Origin: Atherix ibis
Taxonomy: Eukaryota; Arthropoda; Insecta; Diptera; Athericidae
Assembly (NCBI GenBank): GCA_958298945.1
Contig: OY282607.1
Span: 89,349,270-89,413,269, forward strand
Reading direction: 5' to 3'
DNA length: 64,000 nt
Shown: piece after piece, positions 43,830 to 57,023 of the stretch
Layout of the letters: each line of letters starts with the position of its first letter
How positions within the stretch are numbered: the stretch's first letter is position 1
Translations under genes and position numbers: made by a program
Notes under the pieces: model-generated
The model's input: the letters and a program-made list of their open reading frames with translations, nothing else
Told to the model about the DNA's origin: nothing
The model's database searches: none

Positions 43830-46800
43830 ACTTTTGCAAATGTCAAGCTATAACGCTTAGATTTAGAGAAAATATCAACAACAGATGTGCCAACTTAACA
43901 AAAAAAAAACAGAACCTTAATCGGAACGATGGGAGCGCCACACTCAAGATGGTATTTCTTCACCGATAGTCATAATGCATAGGTTCTGGCACTTTTAAGA
44001 AAATATTTCCATTATTCAAATGTGATTCCTTAAGTTAAGTCTGTATCGAGGAGAAAATAACTCAAAAATTTATTTTATTCCATAGTTGTGGAAAGAAAAG
44101 CCTCATTCATTTAAAACCACACCTTAAAAAGTCATGCCTTTTTAGAGGCCACACCTCACAGACTATTATGAATATTTTTTACTGAATGGAAAAAGTTTAT
44201 CATAAAATTTCACCAATTATACAAACTCGGAAATTTTCCACTTTAATGTTAAATAATCTGGACCAAATGAAAAATTTAATAAAAACTCAATTGTAGATTT
44301 TACATTCAAAAATATAAATTCTTATATTAAGGGTAAATTTAACCCTATGTGGCGTGGCGTATTAAAAGTTACTACAAAAAGGTGTACAGATATGAATGGA
44401 CTCCAACTCTTTACCATTGCGGACTCAGCTGGTTGCATAACATTTGACAAGATAAATGCGTTATAGTCGATTCGGCTATTAATTTCCTTCTGACCTGGTG
44501 CCGTTCTGGAAACTCCAATTTACTATACAGATTTCAGTAAGCAACTTAACCCGACCATAATAAACCGAACCATAGAATTGTATATGAATTTTGTTAAATT
44601 CATTTATTTATTTTTTCCTATTATAAATAAACTCTTGTATTTGAATGGTTTTATACAGAAAGTATGGGAAATGTTGTATTGGTTCCCGGAGATTCTGTGT
44701 GTGCTACCGTATGCGCGGGTGTTCATTTTATTTTCTGGCTTCTTATTGGGCTTATACGGACAGCTTTGGACAATGTATACAATTTTCTGTAAATAATATT
44801 TGCCAGTTTCTTGTTAGTAAAATCGAGGGAAGACACCCACTCTGGATTTTTCCAAGGTGGTATAAACAAGATGAGTACACGGACGCCATCCATTCTTGTA
44901 AGCGATCTGTCATAATTTCATGCTGGAAAGTTTTCACCCAGTTTTGAGCTATTTATCAAGCCAACTAATTGGATGATGTGAATTTATGAAGACATTGTAA
45001 GAATGCCAGCAATTTTTCATTAGTCCGGGTAGCAATTTCAGTTCCACCACAACTGGATCTCCCTTCCACTTAACCAGTGTATATCTTCTTCAACAACAAT
45101 TAATTTTAAAAATATCAGTTCTTATTACAGTTTTTTGTCGCTTATTAAAAATAAAAATAAACTCTACGCAATTTATTTATTTATGGGCTATAGAAAAATC
45201 AAACCCGAATTTTTTTTAACTTTTTCTGACAATCACCACAACTCTAGGAAAATAGTTTCTACTTTCAAACTTATTCAAGAATGATGGTATCTGTGGTAGT
45301 TGAGGAACTTGCAATGAATCTTCTCCCACGGTAACTGAGCTAGAAAACTACTCAAAACAATCTGTAAGAAATGTCTAGAATAGTGCAATTAAAATCATGC
45401 TAGAACATTAGAGGTAAGACAAATAGATGTGGGGGTAAGAAAATTCATACTCTGTTCCTAAATGTTCATTAGTTCTCATCCAATCCCCCAGCAATAGTAT
45501 AGCAATGGCAATCGTAATTTTCCACTCTTAATTTAAAACAAGTTATTGCTACTCCTCATATGTGCACTATTATAATAAAATTTTATCTCAGATAAAATTG
45601 AACAAAACACCTTGAAAGTTGCAGGTCACCTTTATATCTACTAACTCCAAATACTAACAACCCTTCAGCAGTACACCTGATATAACGCATTAAGAATGAA
45701 TTAAACAAGATTAGAAATGAACTTGGTGGCTAATTTATTACTTGACAACAACTAACAAGCTGATACTCGACTGAATCCTTTTCCCTTCTATAAGCGATCT
45801 TATACACATCCTCATACCCGGATTTTTATAGTAACTTTTTGATTATTTAGTCTAGCATCAGTTATGGTTTATTCATGTTTACCATCTACCATTTACACCA
45901 GCGTGAGAAACGAGGCTAATTAAAAGTCCGCCATTCTGTTAAATTTGCACATAATGAATTGTTGTGCTTTTCCAAAATAAAAAATAAAAACCAAACCGAA
46001 ACTAATTACTACACCAAATTTACAATTTGTTTGCATTAAAAGTATACGCCAACGGAAAGGATTAAAAATTCTTTGCTTATATTCAACCAATAAAGTCCTG
46101 GTCTACCATAAACGTGTGACATTTGAATCAATTTTTAACCTACCCCCAAAAATGTTTCTGCATAGATACTATAGAATTTTCCTGTTCTTTTGATAACTGA
46201 ACGCAATGGAGGGGGAGGGGGAAGGGGGTTGGTCTAATGTGTATTTTGAAGGGATAAAATTATAGTTTTTAACTAAAATAGGACATCGGGTTGGGTATGT
46301 GTGTTTATGCCTGTTCACTTATCTATAAGATGGCGTGGTTGTTGTAGAACATTAAAAAATATTGGAGCATGGTTGGATGTGCGGGCTACGACGCGTGGCC
46401 TACTCCATCTCCGATTACAGATGCTTCGCACTTGGATGGTTAACCTGAAAGCGCTCTAATTGAAATGTATTTCCGCTGAGTTTAGGATGAACTGTTCGAA
46501 AATGGTCTCAGGTGAATTTTTCTCTATAACATCTTTAAATTAATTACATTCATTATTTTTCTTTCGTCCTTTTATTCATTGTAGTGATATTTTTGTTGTT
46601 GTTGTGTTGTTTTTTTCCTTTTAGATTATTCAAGCAAAATGAAAAATAATATCTATTCTTATAGTATGTTTTTCTATTTATGTACTATTTCAGTTAATAT
46701 ATTTCAAAGTCAAAAAAATAAGCTTTAGATTTTTTTTTCTTTTTACAAGCCAAAAAAATAAAAATAAAAGCAGAACTAATGAAATTGGAAGGGGAAAAAA

Positions 46801-48185
46801 AACCCATTTTATTAAAAATGCAAACAAGAAAATCTACAAAATGTTTATGTAAACAAGAAAATAAAGCTTATAAAGGTTAATGAATAAAAATAACTGAAAC
46901 AATATCAAGAATACTTCATGGCCACATGGAACACCTGAGAAAATCTCTATGTGCTGGAAGATTTTCCTGTTATTTATTTTTTTTTTTTTTTGTTATTTGT
47001 TATCTTGTTTAAACAAAAAAGAAAGAAAAAAAAACAAACAAAATATCTTCCATTTAGTTTGGGTTATTTTTCCATTTATTTAAAGTTGATCCTTGGCTAT
47101 AGTGAATGCAAAGCTTCTAAATTTAATATTACCTTAACTATTTCTGGTCCTCTTGAGATGTTGATAATGTTGTTGCTACTTCTTATCTAATATCTTTTTT
47201 TTTTGTTGTTTTGTGTGGAAAAGAAGAAAAAGCTTTCTTTCATCCATTCTCGAAAATTGTATATTTTTGCTGATGTTTTTTTTTCCGAAAATGAAAATTG
47301 CTAAAAAACATTTTTCTATACAATATTTTTTTTTTTTTGCTTTTCTCGTTTTTATAAAGCTAAATAATAAAAACTAGTAGCTGAAAGCATGAGAATAAAA
47401 GTTAGCATTATGCCGAGACAACCAAAGAAGGAAAATAAAACTACACCGGAAAAAAAATATCAACAAAAAACAATCCATAAAATTCCCATCTCCATAAAGT
47501 CGAAAATTTTCTACTCTCATTTTTATGATAATGTTTTCCGTCTAGCATGGTTATAGTCCTCTGATATTGTGAAAACGTACCTAAACAGAATTGAGGACAT
47601 TGTCCATAGTCTTTTGGTAAAAATACAGAATGAGTCGCGGTCTTAGTCATAACCGTAGTTAAAAAGGATACTTTTTAGACTAAACTCAAAGAAAACAGGA
47701 ATAATAGGAAAAGGTTTTCCATTTTTTTCCCTTCATTTTTATAAAAGTGCATTGGTTTAATTCTTTGCAAAAGAAAATATTGAAAATTCTATGAAAAAAG
47801 AAATTTTTTCTAGAAAATTTTATGGTTTGCAAATAGTCAAGAATAAATCGGATAAATTCTATTTAAAAAGTTATCGAAGTAAAATTAAATGAAATATATT
47901 TGAAAAAATGATTTTGATTACAATTTAATTAACATTTTATTAATTATTTTTTTTGACCATTACAAAATAAATTAAATAATTTGAAAATTCGTCAAGAAAG
48001 TATTTTTAAATTCATTTTTATTGAATTTATTCGAGAGATTATTCGGTTTAATAATCAACAGAAGTTTTTTTTCAGATGATTTAAAATTGGAGACTGTCTT
48101 TATAAAAAATAAAGAGTATCTTAAATTTTAGTCTAAAAAAAAGATAGTCTTTAATAAAGTTGAATGAGAAAACAAACCCAACAGT
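43830..48185. other. AT-rich stretch, no gene recognised
   Basis: A purine tract GGAGGGGGAGGGGGAAGGGGG lies at about 46209. A mixed-composition patch lies at about 46320-46500. Frames at 44578-44947 have no family motif. Nothing supports a gene. Confidence 0.5.
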
Positions 48186-48189
48186 GTAG

Positions 48190-50275
48190 AACCATACAAT
48201 TTTTTTAATTCAATTGACATCACCAAATCTCAAACTTACGCATTTTCAAAATGTCTTCCGTAATAAAGAAAAAAAATAATTATGTTGTGTTGTTTGTAGG
48301 GTTGGGATTTTATTAAAATCTCAATAATCCATATTAAATTCAATAAGCACAAAGCAAAAACAGTTAATTATCATACAGCCATAGTACTTCGAATTGACGG
48401 TAATGGTCTGTGCTTCTTTTTATTTTAGAGATTTTTTTCGGACCAAAATTCAAATTTTGTTTTCGGTGATACAATGAAATATTTTTAATTTTTTGTACGT
48501 TTTTAGTGTCTCTCTCTTATCATAAAATTTTGTTCATTATCTTATCCATCAAACCATAAATCTTCTAATCTTAATTAACGCGAAAAATGTAATTACTTGC
48601 AAAATCATCACTTTTGTAGAAAGTTCTTAAATATATATCATACAGATATATTAGACGATATTTTATTAATCTTTAATATAAAAATGGCAACTTATATGTA
48701 TTTATAAGAATTTTAAAAGCTTTATAAGAAGAAAATCCAACAACGGCAAACCGTACAATATGTTAGGTCAGTTGACATTACCAAATCTCGAAATTACGTA
48801 TTTTGGAATTTTTTTCTGCAATAAAGACAAAATTTAATATATTATTTTCCCTTGGGGGCTGGAAGTTTATTAAAATTTTTAATAATCCAGATCGAAATCA
48901 TCAAGTTAAACGCAAAAACGGTTAATTATCATACAGCCACAGTGCTCCGAATCTGTTTCTTCTTTTTTTAGAGAAATTTTTCAAACCAAAATATTTTGGA
49001 AGATTTCTGGCTTGTTGGATAAGTTTTTTATTATATTTTTCGTTGATATAATGTTATTTTTATAATTTCTTTATAGTTTTTTGAGACCATCTTTTAGTAA
49101 AATTTTGCTCATAAACTTATCCAATAAGCCAGAAATCTTCTCTTCTAAACGCGAAATATGTAAATACTTTCAAAATCACAACTTTTGTAGAAAGTTCTTA
49201 AAATTATATCATATATTAGATGCTAGTTTATTAATCTTTAATATAAAAAAGGCAACTTTTAAAAACTTTAAATGCTTTATAAGAAAAATATGCAACGGTG
49301 TCATATGGTACAACTTTTAAGGTCAATTGATATCACCAAATCTCGAAATTACGCATATTGGAAAGTTTTTCCCTAATAAAGACAAAATTTATTACATTAT
49401 GTAACTTGTGGAGTAGAAAATTGTTAAAATCTTTAATAATCCAGATCAAAATCATCAAGTTTAACGCAAAAACGATTAATTATCATACAGCCACAGTGCT
49501 CCGAATCTGTTTCTGCTTTTTTTAGAGAAATTTTTCAAACCAAAATGAAATTTTTTTTGTTGATACAATGTCATTTTTATAATTTTTTATAGTTTTTTTG
49601 AGACCGTCTTATAGTACAATTTTGATCATAAACTTATCCATAAAGGCAGAAATCTTCTCTTCTTAACTTAAAAAATATAACTACTTGCAAAATCACAACT
49701 TTTGTAGAGAGTTTTTTTTAAATTATATCATATATTAGATGATAGTTTATTAGTCTTTAATATCAAAATGGAAACCTGTTTATAAAAATTTTAATACCTT
49801 TATAAGAAAAAAATTTAACTGACTCAAAATTATACCAATTTTGAAGGTCAGTTGATATCACCATATCTCGAAATGACGCATATTGGAAATTTTTTCGCTA
49901 AAAAAGACAAAATTGATTATGTTGTATAGCTGATGGGATGATATTTTCTTAAAATCCCTAATAATCCAGATTGCAATCATCAAGTCCAAGGAAAAAACGA
50001 TTAATTATCATACAGCCACAGTGCTCCGAATCGGCTTCTTCTTTTTTTAAAGAATTTTTTCAGAGCAAATTGAAAATTTTTTGTTCGTGGATACGCATTT
50101 TTATAATTTTTTATAGATTTCTAGATTCTCTTATAGTACAATTTTGATCATAAACTTATCCAACAAGCCATAAATCTTATTCTCTTGACTTAAAAAATAT
50201 AACTACTTGCAAAATCACAACTTTCGTAAAGAGTTTTTTAAATTATATCGTATAATATATATTATTTAAAAAATT
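48190..50275. repeat. Four tandem units of a ~525-560 bp repeat
   Basis: The anchor TCATACAGCCA occurs at 48371, 48929, 49483 and 50008, giving spacings of 558, 554 and 525. Each unit also repeats CACCAAATCTCGAAAT-type, AAAATCACAACTTTTGTAGA-type and TTATCCAN(A/C)AAGCC-type strings in the same order. The units are diverged from each other by substitutions and indels. AT-rich, with no shared reading frame. It is satellite-like or an old segmental tandem duplication. Confidence 0.9.
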
Positions 50276-52740
50276 ATTAATAAATATATGGCAAATTTTT
50301 ATATTTAATAAATTTAAACTTATTTAGTAATAATGAAGAAAAACTAATAATTAATAGAATATTTTTTTCCAAACAATAAAATGGATAATCTGTTGTATCA
50401 AAAGAGATCATATTTAATAAACGAAAAATTTTCCGCTAAGGTTAAGATGAGTCAATATTTTAATTTTACAACAAAAGCCAAATAAAATAATATATTATAA
50501 ATAGAAAATAATAAAAAACTCATTTTTATAAGTAATTTTTATTAGCTAATAAATATTTACAAAAAAAAAATAATTCAGTTATTTTTTTTGGTGATAATTT
50601 TTATGCAAAACTTCAACTATTCCCGACCGCAGTTGCTTTTATCCCGTACTGTACCTGCATTAAATTATTTTAATTCTGTATCTTCTAACGAAAACAAAAA
50701 AAGAAACAATTATTTTTATTCAGTATTAAAGTCTGAAAGGAAAATGAGAATTTATCTAAGTAGATACATTTTTATTGAAGTTCTTTTTTTCTCTCTGCCC
50801 ATTTTGGGGCTAATTACGTTTGATAATATTACCATGAGGGTGGTCTGCATTGTATACTATACACTCTTAGGGTCTGTACGCTCCATTTGAGAGTTAGTCA
50901 AATCAGTTAAATAGAAATAAACAAAATTGGTATGAGCAAAAAAAAAATTATTCTGAAAAGAATGCTTCGATGAGATGCCCATCAATGGATATGAAAGCTT
51001 CAGTACCGTTGGACTTCTGAAGTGTAGATGATGGTGTTATCCTGTTTTTGATGAAGATAGCCCAGCCATGCTGATGGTGATGGGAATGCTTTCAGCTAAA
51101 AAGGTTGCAGCATCACCTACCATCTAGATGTATTGGTGATGGTAGTACTGTCGATTTTTATACTGATGACGATGGCAATGGTAATAGCGATATTGCTAGT
51201 GCTAGTAATAGTGCTCTGGTAACGGTGATGGTGTTTCCTATTAACCATTTCGTTTGATTAAGTTTATAGCAGCTTCAACATGAAAATGAGAAGAAGAAAA
51301 AAACAAAATAACTGCAAGTACTACCGACATTACCATCCCCAATATCATAATGAGGATTTCTTCGTAATACGAAATTTCGAATCCAGTAAAGTGTAGATAT
51401 TCGCCTCTGAATAAGGTTCTTCCTCCTAATGAAATTGGTATTATTTCGTTCGTTTATTGTAAAAATATTTACAGTGTGGGTGTCAAAGAGAACTCATGGA
51501 ATACCAAACCGAACCGGTACGATAAGATGAATGGAAGTGAATTCCCAACATTTCAGACTGTGTCTAGAATTTAACGGCTGGCGCAATAGTTGCTTTTTAT
51601 GCTAATCGAAAATTCAAGACAAAGAATTGTAATTATGCAGGTGATAAGAGTAATGAAGATTTGGACTTTTATGATGGGTATATATGCGCCATGATGATAG
51701 GCAGCCATATCGACCAAGTTGAAGCCCTCAGGGAGTTGAGCGAACCTTCAATCGTGTTGTACTCGTAGTAATACGACGAGATCATATCCGCAAAGTTTGA
51801 TAGCTTTGCTAAATTTCAGAACGAAGGGGTGAAAAGTAACTTTACGAAAACATAAAGGGTGCTCATCGTATTTCAATCGTTCCCCCTTATAATATGAAGA
51901 TATAATTTTAAGTACCAGCGTAATTATACTCTTGCAAAACTTCTGATTATTCCATTAAACAATTCCGACAACTACGACTTTCTTAATGTGAAATTATTAA
52001 AAAACTCCATTTCCCTATGGCTGAAATGTAAAAGCTTCTCATTTACTTATGTGTGTCGTTATTTCATTTATTTAAAGAAAAGTTTCAAATCATATTATAT
52101 AAAATAGATTAAATTCCCCAATTTCGTTTATGAATTTTCTTTTAAATTTCATTCAATTATTATCCTTTTTGATATTTTTTAACATAATTGATAAGAAAAA
52201 TTTCTTAATAATAAATAATTAATAAATATTTAATAATATTCTAGTAAATTTATTTAAATTTTAAATGATTTTTTTGTGAAAAGTTTTAATTTGATTTAAC
52301 TGTGGTTGCAGCCATTTGAATAGATTTCGAAATTATGAAACTTGAACTGATTTTCTTATGGATTTTTTAAAGATTTCAAATTTATTCTATATTTATGAAA
52401 ATTTTCATTAAAATTTATATTTGCTTTAAAAGTTTGAAAAAGAAAATTATACAAAAACTTTTAATTGAAATATAAAAATTTAACAGCAATTTAAGTCCAA
52501 ATGTTCTTTTGATAGTTACTCGGCATTTACTATTATAAGTAAATTTATAATGAAGCATATTTTAATAAAGATTTTAATAATAATTTAATTTCCATTAACT
52601 TTATCATTATGCATTAATTATAATATGATTCAAAAAGCAACTGAAAAACTTCTCGCAGGACTCGATTCTTTTGAGGAATTTTTTGATGATTTTTTTAGTG
52701 GTTTTCGAGTCCTTAATAATTGAAAAATGAGATTATAGTA
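50276..52740. other. No gene recognised; cryptic GATGGT-rich patch
   Basis: About 51020-51240 is rich in imperfect GGTGATGGTAAT-like words, a cryptic simple repeat. About 51480-51880 is less AT-rich but carries no motif. The frame 50588-50890 has a hydrophobic stretch but no family similarity that I recognise. Confidence 0.5.
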
Positions 52741-52744
52741 ACAT

Positions 52745-54150
52745 AGGATTAATACCGATAGTAGCCTACGGGTCTTGGCGAACTCGCAGTTCTGAGCTGG
52801 TGTAGCAATGTCAGGATATTATAAGTTTCCTTACTGTACCTCTTTTAGCATGGATGTCTCAGTGAACAGTACTCAATAGATAGTCTTAAGAGCAGAACTG
52901 ACTGGTACCACGGGCTTCGAAAGCTGCACGATAGTTCGTTCGCCATGCCTATCCAAGGTAAGCAGCTTTTGTCTTAGGACTGCAGCTAAGGCATGACACG
53001 ATCCCGGGTGCTATCATTTCAGATGATAGTAGAAGTTTAGGTATGCCTTGTTAGCAATAGTTAGTGTTACTAGCTTATATCGGGTTACTGATTGTCAGCA
53101 AATGGACCTACCTTTGAAGAATAGAGTTGGTTAGAAGCAGGACTAGATAATGAGAAGAAATATGCACAGAGTAAATTCCGCAGGAATGAACGGAAGGTTG
53201 AATGCTTGCCTGCATCATGAAAGATGGTTAAGCAGAAGAAGAAAAAGAAAAAGAAGAAGATGAAGGAAATGAAGAAGTTAAAGAAGATGAAAAATATGAA
53301 GAAGATGAAGAAGATTAATGAATAAGAAGAAGATAAAGAAATCTATTTCTTATGAAGGAGATAAAAAAATATGAAGAAGATGAAGATGATGAAGATGATG
53401 AAGAAGATGAAAACAGTGAAGAAGATTAAAGAAGGTAAAGAGATGAAGAAGATGAAAAAGATGAAGAAGATGACAAAGATGAGCAAATGAAGAAAATGAA
53501 AGAGATAAGAAAATATAAAGAAGATGAAGAAGATGAAGATGGTGATGAAGATGAAAAAAATGAAGAAGATTAAAGAAAGTAAGGAAGATGAAGAAGATAA
53601 AAAAATGACGAAGATGAGTATATGAAGAATATGAAGGAGATAAAAAAATATAATGAAGATGAAAACGATGAAGATGATGAAGATGATGAAGAAGATGAAA
53701 AAATGAAGAAGATTAAATAACGTAAAGAGATGAAGAAGATGAAAGAGATGAAGAAGGTAAAGAAAATAAAGAAGATGAAGAACATGAAGAAGATGACGAA
53801 GATTAGTAGGCAAAGAAGATGAAGGAGATGAAAAAATATGAAGTGGATGAAGAAGATAAAGAGCATGAAGAAAATAAAGGAAAGTAGAAAAAGATGAACC
53901 TGAGAGAATGTTGCATGCATGAAGTGGCCCAAGGACGAAATTAAAGTAAAACGCATTCGATTGAATCGAGCTAGGTCAATAAAGCGTTGGTTTATAGGGA
54001 GCTAGTCTATCGATTAAGTTGTGTACAGCTACCTGGATCTAGTCAGCTGAGCGTCGAAATTCTTTACTAGACATGTCTATTTTGCACGATTATTGGCCGT
54101 TCTCAATCCCTATGGTCATAGGCGGTTCTTGGTATTATGACCAACGATTA
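52745..54150 (-). repeat. RF1 repeat family, copy 2 (inverted relative to copy 1)
   Basis: On the minus strand the order is B block (about 54150-53900), the CTTCAT array (53890-53222), then the A block (about 53130-52750). The blocks match copy 1 at 1.4-3.8 kb with many indels. Shared strings include ACATTCTCTCAGGTT before the array and TTAACCAT after it. The two copies are about 50 kb apart in opposite orientation. Confidence 0.6.
53222..53890 (-). repeat. GAAGAT/GAAAAA trinucleotide array inside RF1 copy 2
   Basis: About 670 bp of purine-rich triplets on the plus strand, the complement of the 2.3-3.7 kb array and roughly half its length. Long F/L/I/H-rich and S-rich frames on the minus strand are by-products of the triplet repeat. 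Confidence 0.9.
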
Positions 54151-54479
54151 GTATGCCACATTTAATTGTTTGTTATCATTTCAAGTAAGATTAGTACTAA
54201 CAAGATATTTTCTAAGCGCCACGATACTAAACACCATTCGGCGACAAATGTTAATGAGGTAAGGAAATTAAAGGAGAATTGAAAGAATAGTAGTTTTGAA
54301 AATTAGCGTAGGACCATGCCTCAGTTGGAAGCGAACCCACAACCCGTTGAATGATTGTTGCAGTCCTTTTTTACACAATGTTCACCTTCCAGTAAAACAA
54401 AGATCCTATCAAAGTGCTGAAAATATTATTGCCATTCAGGTAAGAATTAATCGAAGACACAAAATTTATCAATTTTAAG

Positions 54480-54900
54480 GCTTTGCCAGATGAGGTGTGT
54501 TTTCATTACTCTGGATCGGTAAATAAACAAAATTGTCGTTACTGAGCAAAAGCCAATCTACAAAATAATTACGTATAACCTTTACATTCCGAAAAAGTGT
54601 CTGTTTGGCATGGTGGCATCATTAGTACTTATTTTTGCAAAAAGATTTTGTCAATCATAATTGATTTGCTACCAAAAAACTATGGCGAGTAAATAATATT
54701 AAAAAACAAAAATGTGCCTAAGGGTTCAGGAAGGTGTGTTTTAAGACGATTTGTTGGGTTATTTGAAGTCATGGGTCTACGTTAATTAGACCGCAACTAT
54801 AGATGCATTAAAATTAATATTTAACCCCAAAATAAAGATGAATTTTTTACACAAACTGGTCGAAAATTGGAACCATTATATTCTGTTCTGTAAACGGTGT
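54480..54900 (+). pseudogene. Tc1-like (DUF4817-type) transposase fragment
   Basis: Forward frames give GSVNKQNCRY (about 54517-54546), a HSEKVSVWHGGIIS-like stretch (about 54585-54630), and then a gap where the second catalytic motif should be. FEVMGLR and NYRCIKINI follow (about 54760-54822), matching the tail LWGYLKS...IDALKxNI of the same family. It is heavily decayed with several stops. It is the fourth relic of this transposase group in the window. Confidence 0.55.
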
Positions 54901-54909
54901 CCATAAGAA

Positions 54910-57016
54910 CTTTAACATAAAATCAAAAACCTTTTTGAAACGTTAAAAGTACAATAATTATTATAAAATAATTTGTAAAAGAACAACTTTTCTGTACTTG
55001 GAAAATATATAAAAAAATCAATCTTTAACAAGCTTTTCAGTCTAACACTAATTGTATCATAACCGAACAACGAAATTTTTTTTATCAATGTTAAATTAGG
55101 TCCTTGTTTTCGTTTTTCAAAAGTAGATAACGACAACCCCTTCTTATACTGCTTCATTATTATATCGTCTACGAAGACTCTTAGACGAACCCTTTTTCTT
55201 TTTTGGAAAATCTCCTTAAACATGAATTGGTTTTTGAGAAATATAAGAAAAATAAGTAGAAAAAGTGGCAGCAGAAGGACACTGATGCGGACGACATGGC
55301 CGAGCCAGATCAGGATGACAATTTTAAATGGAGAAACTTACTGAAACGTTGATAATTGTTCCTGTCTGTCTATCTTTCCATCTATCTGCTTGTCTATTTC
55401 AGAATTTCAGTGCCTTTTCAACTGTCTGTATAGCCTCTTATCTGCATGTCCATCTATGCTTTAATACGACTAGGTCTATAAAAATCAACGAAGTTTCGGA
55501 AAAATTTCTTTACACCATCTCCACCCACTTTGAAAATCTTCTTTCGAAAGAAAGGAAATCTTTTCTTGCTGATTTTCCATTGCTGCACAAAGTATAGTAG
55601 TTAGCCAAGATCCACTGAAATCATCCAACCAGATATAAGCTACCAGAATATCCTTTTCGGTTTCGGTTTTTATGCTCGCCCAACTTTGAACAAAGGATAC
55701 CAAATGCTGCACCGGCAAGATATTTATGCTTGGTTAATCCTTTCTCTTCTTTAATTTATCTTTTAATCCTTTCACTCTCTAAACTCTCATCTATATTTCT
55801 GTAGTTAAAATATTTTTTGGAAATTTCTTAATCACTCCTTTTAAGGGTGTGAGTAAAAGAAAAATATTAAGGATCTGCTAACTCCTGATATCATCAGTGT
55901 ATATCAAGACATCGACAGAAGAAAAGCGAACTTTCGATTTTATTTATTGCAGACATTGTCGGCAGAGGAGGGATTATTGTTCTTGTAAGTAATAAAAATT
56001 TTATGTCCCACGATAAGACACCTGCAACTGAAAATTATTATGACCATCCTCTGGGTAACTCATTAAACTATCCGCTGACCTCAGTAGACGCTTTATAAGT
56101 AGCCGCAGACCTAACGATAGGAATTTCCAGAATCAATTCATATTCAAATTCCTTAGCGTTATCTTAATTCGAGTTACTTCAAGTGGAAAACTGCTTCAAT
56201 TTGGCCACTAGAGCAGACCAACTTTCCTTTTATCAGAGAAGTGCCGCCGTATGGACCCTTTTCGTCTATCATTGAAGGTAACCTTTTCAATCTGTCCAGA
56301 CCACTTTGATCCGTGAGTGGATAAAATGTTTATTTGTTTGGGAATCATTTTATTTTATTTTCTATTTTTTTTTCGATTCTCCTTTTTCCCTTTTTGTATT
56401 TGATTGTTTAGTTATTTGCTTGACCAACCGATTTGTTTTTATTCTTCACCAAAGGAAACCTACTAAAAGTCTGATTGACAAATGGATACATTGTGTGACT
56501 GTTTTGAATGTGAACCATTATCAGAACACCTGTCAGTTATTGTTGTTACCTGTCGACTGCACATATTTCGAAGATAATGGACCTCCTCATAGGCAAGTTG
56601 TCGTTCCAAAAATGAAATTATGCAGGTGATTGACTTTAAGGGTGAATATGTCTATTTGGAAAGGACTCTCATTTTTTTATTTATTTAGATTTCTTATCTG
56701 TTTGTCTAATAAAATATTATTTACTATTGATTTTGTATTATCAATTAGTGTCTTCTTATTTTTATTATTATTTATAATAAATCATCTATGAGCAAATATT
56801 GAATTTTAATATAGAATGAAAAAAATTCCATTTCGACTGATGGAATTGGAAATTAAGTAAAAATCTTTTTATTTATTGCCCTTTTAATTGCTTTAATTAA
56901 AATCCTTTCATCTTGATAGCCTTTGATTTTCATTAATTTAATATTAATTTATTGTAGATTTAAATTATTTTTTAAAGTATATTTTTTAATGTTAATTATT
57001 AAAAGTAAAAAGTTTT
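54910..57016. other. No gene recognised; possible LINE C-terminal scrap
   Basis: On the minus strand about 55320-55180 reads IWLGHVVRI and, about 75 bases on, KEIFQKRKRVRLRVFVDDI. This recalls the end of LINE ORFs (RWLGHVxRM ... RGRPRLRW) but is too weak to list separately. A frame at about 56430-56630 (KPTKSLIDKWIHCVTVL) ends near a CAG/GTGATT donor-like site but matches nothing I know. Confidence 0.35.
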
Positions 57017-57023
57017 TCATCTT

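Noticed and set aside
44578..44947. Hydrophobic frames that might be membrane proteins
   Set aside because: Composition follows the AT-rich DNA, two plus-strand frames overlap, and no family motif is visible.
50588..50890. 100-codon frame with a hydrophobic segment
   Set aside because: No recognisable family and composition typical of AT-rich non-coding DNA.
53343..53956. 156- and 128-codon frames on the minus strand
   Set aside because: The same artefact from the second triplet array.
55180..55320. LINE C-terminal motif IWLGHVVRI on the minus strand
   Set aside because: Suggestive of a LINE end, but the rest of the frame is unrelated; kept only as a note in the regional entry.
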